Below are positions 54,181-63,885 of a stretch of 64,000 nucleotides of DNA, piece by piece. How positions within the stretch are numbered: position 1 is the first letter of the stretch; each line of letters opens with the position of its first letter. The stretch spans positions 11,691,569-11,755,568 of the forward strand of contig SCHM01000002.1 in NCBI GenBank assembly GCA_004123355.1, written 5' to 3'. This DNA comes from Amphirosellinia nigrospora (lineage: Eukaryota > Ascomycota > Sordariomycetes > Xylariales > Xylariaceae). The position numbers were made by a program, and so were the translations under genes. Under the pieces are notes generated by a model. That model made no database searches, was not told the origin of the DNA, and saw only the letters and a program-made list of their open reading frames with translations.

Positions 54181-55997
54181 ATATAATATATAAATATTTT
54201 ATATATAAATCCTGTATATTTTTCTATTTTTATACTTTTTATTTTTATTTCTAAATATTTTAACAACTAATAATAACGCTATTATATAAAAAAACAATTT
54301 ATAGCTTATATTACGAGCTATAAAACGTAATAAAAAATTATCGTTATAATATATTATAAAATTTATAATGTTTTTTAATTGATTTTTATATATATTACGA
54401 TAAAATTTTATTTAAATAAACTAAATAATTAATAATATATAAATTATTAGAATTCGAAAAAAAATTAATCGTATAATATATATTTAATTTAAATATACGA
54501 AAATTTCCGCTTAAATTAAATAATATTAAAAATATAATTAATTAATTATTATATAAATATAACGTATTATTTATTAAAATTAATTAAGCTTTAAACTTTA
54601 TAATAATTATTTAATTTTTAAACGTATTTTAACTATTAAATTAATTATTAGCAAATTTTATATAAAATCTTAATAAATATTAAAAATAGTTTAAGTTTAT
54701 ATAAAACGTAATTATAGCTAAAAATATTTAAAAAAAAATATTTATAATTTTAACGAAATAAAATTTATAATAGCTAAATATTGTTTAAAATAATTATAAC
54801 GTTATATAAACGTTATAAATAATTAAAAGCTATTTAATAAAATAATTAAAAATAAATAATTATTATTATATTATTTTATTATATAGCTATTTTATTTTAT
54901 TATATATTATTTTAACCGGATTAATTTATTTATTATTTTAATATAAAAATAACCGTTTATTAACCGATTAAAAAATTAAAATAATAAAAATAACTAAACT
55001 ATAAACGAAAAAAATCTAAATTAAATTAAATATTTCAATAATTATATAACGTATTATATAAAAAATATTTACTACTTTTTAATTTTAAATAGCTATAAAG
55101 TTATTATTTTATTAAATTTAAATTATACGCTAAAAAATATAATATTATTATTTTTTATATATTTGTTTTTTATTATATAAACTTTAGCTTTTAAATATTA
55201 ATTATTTTAGTTTTTTAAAATAGTTATATAATAATAAAATTAATAAATTAGCTTAAGTTTATATTATTTATATTAAAAAAAAAATTTTTTTATATTATTT
55301 TTATTATATAAAATTATAATAATATTAAAAAATATTAAAAAAACTTTCGAAAAACTAGCTTTATTTTATACGATTTAATATATATTATTTTATAACTTTT
55401 GCTTAAAATTTAACTAAAACGCTTTTAAAATTATCCGATAAATTTTAGATTTAAAAATTATAAATATTTTATAATATAAAAAATATTAATTATAAGCTTA
55501 ATATATTAAATTAAAATCGTATAATATTAAAACAGCTTTTTTATAATTGTTTTAAATATAATTAATTTAATTATAAAAAAATAAATATATTAAAATATTA
55601 AGTTATATTATTTTAATTTAAAATAGCTAAATTTTAAAAAATAAATTATAAACTAAGCTAATATTATTAATAAAAAATAACGGATTTAAGTTAAAAAACA
55701 CTTATTATATAAAAAAAACAAAATTAAAAACTAAAAAAGCTATTAAAAGCTAAATAAATAATAAATATAATTAAATAATTATTATATAAAAAAAATATTA
55801 TAAATAAATAATATTATAAAATTTATAATAAGCTTAAATATAATATACGTATATTAAAATAAAATAAAATATCTAGCGAAAATAATTCCAATTAGTTTTA
55901 ATTAATTTTTTATATTATTAAAATTATATTAATTATTCGTACAAAAGTGCAAAAAAGTGTGCAAAATGTTTATATATAAAATACTTATATATTACAT
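54181..55997. mobile_element. Tc1/mariner (Fot1/pogo-like) DNA transposon copy 3
   Basis: 1,817 bp with TA directly on both sides (54,179-54,180 and 55,998-55,999). The terminal inverted repeats begin AT(A/G)TAATATATAA(A/G)TATTTTA and run to about 35-60 bp with transition differences. The interior is homologous to copies 1 and 2. The E1 sequence outside is continuous in copy B near 26,255. No transposase frame survives. Confidence 0.8.
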
Positions 55998-56911
55998 TAT
56001 ATAAAAAATAAAATAATTGTATTTTTTTGTTTATTATATAATAAAATAAATTAACTAAAATATATATATATTTATATATAACGCTAGTATAAAATTTATA
56101 AGTTTAATTTTTAATAAAAAAGCTATAAACTTTAATAGTACTGCTATTTTTTAAACGTACGAAGTTTTAAAACTATATAATACTATTAAAAATAAAAAGC
56201 GTAAAATATAAGCAAAAACTCTAATAAATAATAAGTTTTATAGCAGCTATTATTAATATTAATAATAATTTTACTTTAATTGTTTATTAATATAATATTT
56301 AAAAAAACTCGATAAACTTTATATATAATAATAAAATAATATAATAATAATAATAATATTACTATTAATATTATTAATATTATTAATATTATTAATATTA
56401 TTATTAATATTATTACTAATATTATACTTATTATATAACGATTATTAAATTTAATATTATATAAGTTTATAAAATTAGTTAAAATATATATATAAAAATA
56501 TATATACGTATATATATATATATATATATAAATATAAATATATACGCGTAAAAAAAGAAAAAAAAAAAAAAAACAGAAAATAGTATAAAATAACTTAATT
56601 TATATATAATAATAATAAATATAAAACAACGTATTATTTAATTATTTAAAATATTTAAACAAATTAAACAAAAAAATTATATAATAATTACGTATAAGTT
56701 AGCTTTTTTATCCGTATTTATTAATTTTTTTTTTTATATATAATTATATAAACATTAAATATTTTAAAAAAAATAATTTAATATATTTCGGGCGTTTTTT
56801 TATTTATATATTTATTATATAATATATTTAATATTTTTTTTATATTTAAATTTTTTATATTAAAAAAACAATTATATAAAAGTACGCTATAACTAAAAAA
56901 AAAAAAACTAA

Positions 56912-57199
56912 TATTATAATTATAGTATTATTTACGTATAAAATTAATATATTAGTTTTAATTATATATAATAACTAATTATTAACTATAATATTAACTA
57001 TTCGTATAATAAAGTTAAGCTAGTATATTTGCCCGATTTAGTTATATAATATATTGCGGTAAAATTTTTTTTATATAAAAGAATTTTCTATACAAAAGCC
57101 TAGCTTTCGTACAAATAGTTAAAAAAAATAAATCGATATATACTAGTATTTATTTTATTTATTATTACGTACGATATTGTACCCCTTAGCTACTTAACA
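56912..57199 (-). repeat. E1-outer 5' LTR
   Basis: About 288 bp. Its outer end, reading AGCTACTTAACA on the plus strand, is the least mutated E1 LTR end together with the one at 26,875. It is followed by GCCGC, matching the duplication on the far left. Confidence 0.8.
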
Positions 57200-57204
57200 G
57201 CCGC

Positions 57205-57361
57205 GCTATTTATTATTAATAATAGCTATACTATTTTTTTAGTACGAAATTTTAGGCGCCCTGGCCAAGATAATAGCCCGTTCAACGTACCCAGATTTAA
57301 TAAAAAAAGGAAAATTAAAGTAAACGTAAGTATAGTTCGAACTGCTAGCACTAGTTTAGTG
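57205..57361. other. Right boundary of the AT-rich block
   Basis: About 150 bp in which base composition returns to normal. It begins with GCTATTTATTATTAATAATAGC, the continuation of the E1-outer target, and ends in the hairpin 57,344-57,366. No gene. Confidence 0.5.
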
Positions 57362-57366
57362 CTAGC
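57344..57366. repeat. Perfect hairpin, 10-bp stem, 3-base loop
   Basis: GCTAGCACTA, loop GTT, TAGTGCTAGC. It overlaps the last codons of the chitinase relic on the minus strand and could act as a 3'-end structure, but this is a guess. Confidence 0.7.
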
Positions 57367-60300
57367 TGGTTAGCGCTCCGTACTTACTTTTTTCGTGGTA
57401 TAGCGAATTTCCGCCGTCGGTAACCTAGCTTTCGATGTTGTATACTTCGAACGCGTAATAGAACACCGAGTCCTAGAACTTGTAGTCGGCCTTCGGTGTT
57501 GGCGTCGGTTTTATTGTTGTTATCGTCGTCGTTGTGGATTTCGTTGTTGTTGTACTGGTGGTGAGACCGAAGGCGCTGCTAATGAGGACATTTCGAAAGA
57601 GAAGAGGGAGGTCAGATCGGCAGCGTCTACTAGAGCCGTAGGAAGGTACTCGTCGTAGATGTAGTCGAAGTTAGCCGAACAGGTGGCCATATAGTCACCA
57701 TCATCATCGCCGTCGTCGCCGTCATCGCCATCGCCATCACCACCGTTACCATGACGCCTGGAGGGCAAAATGGACATCCGGGATTGCAGAATTGCCTGCC
57801 TAGATTTACGGGAGATGCATCAGTCCTCTCTATTGTGTGTCATGAAGAAAAGCCAAGTTTCACGTACAGGGTGTGCCGCACCCGGGCAACCAGCTGCTGC
57901 AGTAGGTCCCGGCTTATCTCCCGATGTCCAAGAGGGCTTCTTGGAGTTGAGCATTGAATCTGTGGTCCCGAACTCGGCGTGGTTGTCGGATGGGTGTTGG
58001 GTGTAACGTTATAAAAGCCGGAGGCAGAGTAGTCTGCCCCTGACGGTGGTCCTTCCGCCAGCGTCTCCGTTGCTGTAGGTGGTACGTAAGTCTCGGATCC
58101 CCAGATAATAGGAGGGCCACCAGTACTAGTCGAGGTTTCTGTCGCTCCGATAATGCTGGTGGTGCCACTGATGACTCTGTTTGCAGGATTACTTCTGGTA
58201 CATTCCTCTACCTGCCCCGTAAAGAAGCACCTTCGAATCCGTTGAGATAATGGAAGAACTTACGGAGTGACTATTATAGTAAATGGAGATGGCTGCACCG
58301 AGCTTGTCAAGGTTATGATTCCCGTTGTTTTGTCTGTATCAAGGCTCACGCCCCAGACCGGAATAGCAGTAGTCGTTACTTTCCATTCACATTGTCATGT
58401 CAGCAAGTATTAGCTAGATTGGAATAAAAGCAAGTGGCAACCTACCAGTGGGGATCGAAAGAACAGTGAACCACGATACCCAGACGTGGCCAGGGTATGT
58501 CGAGGTGGAATCATCGGCGAGCGTAGTTGTCAGTGTGGTTAGGCTTGAATACGATACCGTCGTGGTCCAAGGATCAAAGGTGATTGTGGTAGGGGTAGCC
58601 AGCGGTTTAGGAGGCCAGACCAGTGTGGCACCTGGTGGCGCAGATATAAAAGGGGTCGCGGAGTTCTAGATCCCCGGATCAATGTACGAGGCAGCATCCC
58701 AGAGAGACTCGGCGGAGGGGTTTTGGTCAAGAAACTGTTTGATCTCGTAGTCTGCTATGTAGCCAGCAGTGTTGGTATAGGGCCCCGGCCACTACAACGA
58801 TTGTAGTCAGTGCTTACTGAAACAGGCTAGTATGAAGCTCCGTATATAAATGTTGTCTGCGGACTCTTGACATATTTCAAGAGTTCTTAGGTTAATACTA
58901 GAAAGGGGGAATTACAACTCTAAAAGTTACTCACAGCACCTAAATCTGGACCGGTAAAAGTACACTGCTCTGTCCAGCAGCTGGCAGTTGTCATCTCAAA
59001 GGAACGACCATAGCTACTTGTACCTACCGCGATCATATTTGAGGGCACACCAGCCTTGGTTATCATAGAGAGCTCGTTAATAGACTCAGTAAGGTTTATG
59101 TGTGACCTAAGACAGTTACCCAGTCCTTACGCAGAAGACGGGCAGCCCGGATCAGCATACTGGTTGGCATAATCCCATTGGCCATGGAGATCATAGGTCA
59201 TGAATACGATGTAATCAACGACGAGACTGAGTGCTTGAATCGGAAAGTGCTGGAGATACCAGAAAGACGCAGGGGCGGTTATGGAAACAGTCCTCCCTGC
59301 CGGCATCTGCTGCTTCAGCTGGTCTAGCAGTAAGAAATAACCCACGGAGTCCGCTTCGGATCTAGGGGTATGCCCGGGATATGTCTGGCTCAGGAGGGTA
59401 CTCCCAGTCCTAGTCCACAACATCCAAGTTAAACTTGTTCAAAAAGTTGATGACATTTGTAATGACAGTCTGACGGGCTACCGCAGAAGCGGCCAGGTTT
59501 CTGAAAATCGTGTATGTGTTAGGATCCGTGGAGAAAGTCCACCCGCCGAATGATATAATTTTCTTGGCGCCGACAGTGCCAACGAACAGAGGGAACTGGC
59601 TTGACATATCGCTCATATTGATAGAGTAGTCCGGATTAAGGGTGAGAAAAGAAGTGGATATGTGTGTATCTGCTAGGGGTGATGCTGCTGGAAGACATAC
59701 GTAGGCAAGGGCGGTGCCAATCGAAGCCTTCGAAGTAAGCGATCTTCAGTGTTCTGCCGGGGCACTGCTGGTGATGATGTTGGTACCGCAGTTGGAGATG
59801 CAGCCGTTGCTCCTAGGAGCAGCTGTGCGTGGAGCCCTAGTACTTGAATTGGAAGGGTGCAAAAGTCGGCAGTCGTGCTGCACTGGCCCCAGATGTTGCA
59901 GCACGCATTCAGGGCGCACTCGTTAAGCGTACTTATATCTGTATCAGGTAGTGCTTTCGCCGTGTCGTTCACCTGTGGTCCGCAGACGGCGTTGGGTACA
60001 GTAGCGGGCATTGGGGATAGCCGGTGTTGAGGCAGATGTAGTATCCGGCATAGAGAGTTTCACAGCCGTTCCATCCCCAGATGTTTTTGTTGTAGGCGGC
60101 AATGTCGGCGTTAGTATTGTTATTAGCGGCTGCGATGGATGAGCATGAGTCGCCTGTCTTGACTAAGTATGAAGCACAATAGCCTTGACCGTTAGGCTTG
60201 GGTGTAAAATCAGGTAGAGTCCCTATGCTACAACAAACATGTTGACCAGCGGCCAGACTGCTACATAAGCTACTACCAGGATTGTATTGCGTAAACTGGG

Positions 60301-61243
60301 CCGGCGTGATGCCACATTCTGATGCCAGTGACGCACAAGAATCGCCTGAGACCACCTGCACGGTGGTGCAAGCGGTATCACGCATATAAAGCGGTCCGCG
60401 CCCAGCATATTGGGCAATATAAACGCTGGAGTTGCTGCTCGAATTGTGTGTCAAATTCGGAGATCCAAGGTAGGAGATGCTCTGCCAATCCGGGGTGATT
60501 GAGCCTGAGGTAACGCAGCTATTGTTCCTCCAGGTTTGGATTCCATTCTGTACGGTGGCGATATCACCCTGCGAGGTGGCTATGATTCCAAGAGAGTATC
60601 GGGCAGACACATTGCTGCATGATTGGACGAAGAGGGTCTCTGCGACATTGCTATCCGTCTTAATTTTGGCGCTCAGCGTTCCAAGGACAGACGCGAGCAC
60701 GCCTTGGCCGACAAGAGCGGCTCCAGCATACACGCCCACGACGATATCCTGGAAGTAGGCGAAGCTAATTGCCTCGTTACAGGATGTTTCGGACAGTGTT
60801 AAATAAGCTGTAAGTTAATCCAGAGTGACCCTCAATTTGTCCACATACGTGGTAGGCAGGGTGCCTGAAGTGCCTAGATCAAGAGATGCTACTATTTTCG
60901 TCCCTGATGAGCTGGAGATGCACACGGAGCAGCAGAGTCGGGACTTGAGTTTTTCAAGCCGGTACCAAGCACTCGAGTCAAGGCCTGCACTGGTACAATG
61001 AGATGGGCATAGAGGTCTGCCCTGACGGTGAAGCCGAGAGGTGTAATCCCCAGCCAGCACAGCAGCTCATGTAGTAGCCAGATCCAGGGAAATACCGGCT
61101 ACGGGCCCATCTGTAGTACTGATTGAAAGCGAGTTGATGATATCATTTACAGTAGACTTGATCTCAGCACGATCTTCGACAGACGCGAAAACTATCCAGG
61201 CAGACATGAAGCCAAAGGCTAGCGTCTCCGGAACTCTCCGCAT
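57362..61243 (-). pseudogene. LysM + chitin-binding + GH18 chitinase (fungal subgroup C type), broken
   Basis: The probable start ATG at 61243 has a hydrophobic segment. In order on the minus strand follow 'PLCPSHCTSAGLDSSAWY' (about 61,010), a spacer, and LysM 1 'VQVVSGDSCASLASECGITP' (about 60,340). LysM 2 is 'YLVKTGDSCSSIAAANNN', then chitin-binding type 1 'NACCNIWGQCS'. GH18 runs from 'KIAYFEGFDWHRPCL' (about 59,720) through 'ISFGGWTFST', 'LDVVD' + 'DWEYPPEPD' (catalytic DxxDxDxE region), 'VFMTYDLHGQWDYAN' and 'VGTSSYGRSFEM'. A Thr/Pro-rich tail and a C-terminal 'VYNIES..VTDGG' and 'YGALTS' block end at TAG 57362-57364. The domain order is that of large secreted chitin-degrading enzymes. 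At least six in-frame stops are visible, one inside the catalytic motif (about 59,414) and two in the last 50 codons; several suit TGG/CAG-to-TAG. There are also frame changes, some of which may be introns. Not functional as it stands. Confidence 0.85.
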
Positions 61244-61515
61244 ATTGAAATTGATAGGAAATGAGTCGATAAAATCAATGGTTGAGAACGACGATCAGCC
61301 GCGGACTGGCTGAACAGAGAAAATAGGGAGAGGAAGAATCACCATACTATAATATCATTAAAGGAAAGACAGTTGGAAAGTAATCTGGGCATTTCTGGAC
61401 TTTCAAGAAAACAGTACAAAGATCCTTCCTGGCAGTCTCATATGAAGCCTTTTTACGCATGCACTGTTAATAGATCAATCGAAGCCGGATTCGCAAGATC
61501 TATGCATATGGGGTA
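61244..61515. other. Intergenic, no gene seen
   Basis: About 270 bp between the 5' end of the chitinase relic and the 3' end of the nuclease-like gene. Nothing recognised. Confidence 0.5.
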
Positions 61516-63044
61516 TTAATCATTATCTAAAATATGTGTCTTAAACCAGGGTATGTAGGTATCACTTGCCCATTCTGTGAGCCGCCTTATGCCAGCAACA
61601 ACAGAATATGTCTCCAAGCACGTCTGTGTTGAGCCAAACTGGCGGTCAGCCCACAACTTGGTCTTCCGATCTTCATACGTAGAAAGAACCAGATGCCAGC
61701 GATGTCCTTGTACAATAACGCCTGGGATGAAGCCAAGCTTGGATATGACTGAAAGAACCTTGGCCTCGTTGTCGTTGTACGCGTCTCGCCGCTCATCTTC
61801 CTGCCCTTCTCCTTGCTTGTCTTTCTGCGCCCGAGACGTGTTTAGGCTACTGTCCCCAGCTTGCTCTTGATTCTTGATGTATTGCCTTCGCAACTTGTCG
61901 GCCACAGCCCACCGCAGGAATGCCCATTGCGCAGCGTGCCAGATGCCAATCTGAAGCTGCGCGGCCTCCCAGTGCACACCGGGCTTCTTAGTCTCGATGC
62001 TTAACACCAGCGGCCGCGCGCTAACAGGGTAGAAGTCGGTGTGGTTGACAGTACCCGTGGGAGTGAGGCGGCTGAATTCGAGAATCTTGGCGTATAGGTC
62101 TTCGTCTTGGGACGGCGCGTGATATATGCATATGTCAATCATCTTGCCCGGTGAATATCTGGGTTTCCAGACAGGATGTAGGCGGGCGGTAGTGCTGTTT
62201 CAATTAATCAGGTTGTACTCCCAAGACAGTAGCCTCCTTAGGACAGTGTAGTATAATGAACATACCAGATCATAGCATCGAACCCATCGCGCAGCTGTCC
62301 TTGTTCGTCCTCTAACACAAGCTCTAATAGACGTGCATGGACAGAGCAGTTCCAACTAACTTCCTCGTGGTTATATTGTTGACATTCGTTCGCTTTCTTA
62401 CATATTCTTTCGACTTCTTGAAACGTAGGGATGCGACCAGGCAATTGCGCATCTGCCTCCTCGTCCTCGGCACACTTGAAAGCATATCTCCACAAACGCG
62501 GCATAGGGTCACGGGCGTTGACAGTCTCCGTAATGCTCGCCTTGAGGCTATGTGGCAGGATATCCTGGTTGCTTCCAATCTCTGTCATGGTGCTGACAAG
62601 TTCTCGGGCGGCGGGTGGCAGCGCATTCAGGTCGAGGGCGTTGAATTCAAGGATGGGTTCGTACAGTCGGAGCTTCAACATCTGCTTCTTTGGCGATGAT
62701 GCATGCGACGAGGCATGCGACGGTGTTGTCGAGGTTATTGATGGCGTTGGGCTGGCGTTGCCGGCATGAAGCGGAGGAATCGAGCCAGTCGGAATGCCGG
62801 GGCGAGGTGTGCTGTCGGGGTCTGCGGCACTGATGCGGCGTTTCTTCGGTGTCGATGGCATCGTCTCTTGAGGGTGACCGGGGCCCTTTGTCAGAGATCC
62901 AACCGAGGCGGGAGGGCTTGTGAGTTGTTGTTGTTGCTGTCGCTTTCTTTTCTTCGTTGTTGTCGGAGGCAGGCTGATATCTTCGGCTACATTTTCAGGC
63001 AGACTGTAGATCCAAGAAGCAATGAGGGCATCGCGATCGCTCAT
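61516..63044 (-). CDS. PD-(D/E)XK nuclease-like protein, intact (485 aa)
   Basis: Start ATG 63042-63044 gives 'MSDRDALIASWIYSLPENV'. The intron 62195-62265 (GTATGT, branch CTGAT, ACAG) joins exons in frame as 'DAMI-CTTARLHPVWKPRY', and the total is 1,458 nt with one stop. Residues 1-140 are low-complexity and basic ('KKRKRQQQQQ', 'PKKRRIS'), likely a nuclear localisation signal. The C-terminal half carries the nuclease-like core: 'MIDICIYHAP' (D280), 'VNHTDFYPVSARPLVLSIETK' region with E327-x-K329, then 'EAAQLQIGIWHAAQW' and 'PGVIVQGHRWHLVLSTYE'. The same blocks occur in the gene at 12,865-14,306. It belongs to the large fungal PD-(D/E)XK nuclease-like group; substrate and role are not known to me. 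It is the only clearly intact gene of the window, although it lies next to a RIP-damaged gene. Confidence 0.9.
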
Positions 63045-63258
63045 GGCGAACGAGTTGTGGCAGGTCTCTGTCTTGGGGTGACTGGAATCTCGGAAGGTTG
63101 GTGCATGTTGTTGGCGATTGAGTGACGGTGCTCTAAGGCTGTAGTAGATTAGGTAGTGGGGATATGTTAACCTAGCAACCGTAGGGCAGAAGTGGGGGTG
63201 GGAGCTAACGTACAGTAACTCCTAAAACGCGCATTAGCTTGCAGCAGTAGCCTAGCCA

Positions 63259-63383
63259 AGCGTTGGGCCTTTATTCGCTCAAATTATTAGCGCGCTCCTA
63301 ACCAGTATTCCCAGCCCAGATCGAGTCGACCGGATTGAAGCGTCGGGCCCTTATTCGCTTAAATTATTAACGCGCCCCTACCC
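63259..63383. repeat. 45-bp direct repeat, two copies 80 bp apart
   Basis: AAGCGTYGGGCCYTTATTCG..AATTATTARCGCGCYCCTA occurs at 63,259-63,303 and 63,339-63,383. Most differences are C/T or G/A transitions. Confidence 0.75.
63297..63355. repeat. 59-bp motif shared with 12,786-12,844
   Basis: Matches about 53 of 59 bases. It lies between and overlaps the two 45-bp repeats upstream of the intact nuclease-like gene. Confidence 0.75.
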
Positions 63384-63442
63384 GTCCAGTCGATCTAATT
63401 AATAATTAAACAATATAATTAAATCGACTAGCCTACCCGTCC
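63377..63442. repeat. Tiny insert with inverted ends and 11-bp flanking direct repeats
   Basis: CCTACCCGTCC stands at 63,377-63,387 and again at 63,432-63,442. The 44 bp between them begin AGTCGATCTAATTA and end TAATTAAATCGACTAG, so the ends are inverted repeats of 14 bp with one mismatch. The layout is that of a miniature inverted-repeat element with a target duplication, though 11 bp is long for a TSD. Confidence 0.55.
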
Positions 63443-63455
63443 GTGGCTGGACCAC

Positions 63456-63532
63456 TGCAGTGGTTTTCCCAAGTCCCCATGTATACTTCTAAGAACCGCT
63501 GGGCGGTCCGCGCTAGGCCCACAAAACCACTG
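63456..63532. repeat. 77-bp segment with 10-bp terminal inverted repeats
   Basis: CAGTGGTTTT (63,456-63,465) pairs with AAAACCACTG (63,523-63,532). Just inside or outside are CCAAGTCC and GGACTTGG, also inverted, and CCACTGCAGTGG at the left end is itself a palindrome. The CAGTGG-type end recalls hAT-like small elements, but no clear target duplication was found. Confidence 0.5.
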
Positions 63533-63885
63533 GACTTGGCGTCACGCTAGCGACCCGCTGCAAAGTCTAGTCCCGCGCTAACGGCTCCTGAGTACAACCG
63601 CGTTGCTGCGACCACTTCGCGTCTCCCGACAACAACCATTGGTCTACCCCTCACGCTCACGACCTCACCACGACTTTCCCACAACCAAATGGATGCGACT
63701 ATAGTTCTCGCGTGGCTAACCGACGTGGTCTCGAGTTTGCCATCTCCGTCTTTCGGCTCGCACCCTCCGCCTTCCCTGCCGCGGCCGTCGTCGCGTGCAT
63801 CACTGGCACGACGAAACCAACACCTACGGAAAACAAGCGGTCATCTTCCCCCGCCGCCTTTACGCGCGACGATCAGGCACCGAAA

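Larger units (their letters stand above)
16149..57199 (-). mobile_element. E1-outer: RIP-dead LTR retrotransposon carrying all other insertions in the block
   Basis: Two LTRs of the same direction bound it: 16,149-16,430 (3' LTR) and 56,912-57,199 (5' LTR). The exact duplication GCCGC lies just outside each end (16,144-16,148 and 57,200-57,204). The LTR begins TGTTA and ends TAACA on its own strand. The element's own internal parts are 16,431-16,988, 18,785-20,171, 41,522-41,621, 43,453-43,926, 52,124-54,180 and 55,998-56,911, about 5.5 kb in all. That is about 1.3 kb short of the copy D interior; the missing part falls at the point where copy B sits. Superfamily cannot be read because coding capacity is erased: every frame is broken many times over. 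LTR dating is not valid after RIP, but it is the oldest element of the stack since the rest are inside it. Confidence 0.85.
63045..63885. other. Upstream region with several small repeats, no clear gene
   Basis: Holds an 80-bp-period duplication (63,259-63,383), the second 59-bp shared motif, a tiny insert with terminal inverted repeats (63,388-63,431), and an inverted repeat at 63,456-63,532. A frame at 63,689-63,955 (plus) is rich in Pro/Ser/Arg without a motif and competes with another open frame; not accepted. Confidence 0.5.

Noticed and set aside
14976-57199. Mitochondrial or plasmid DNA as the source of the AT-rich block
   Set aside because: LTR pairs with target duplications, TIR elements with TA flanks and transition-only differences between copies show RIP-mutated nuclear transposons.
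57520-57777. Asp/Gly-rich minus-strand frame as a separate small gene
   Set aside because: Better read as part of the C-terminal region of the chitinase relic; the same strand continues into its terminal block.
62324-62769. Long frames on both strands within the intact nuclease-like gene
   Set aside because: Shadows of the coding exon; no motifs.
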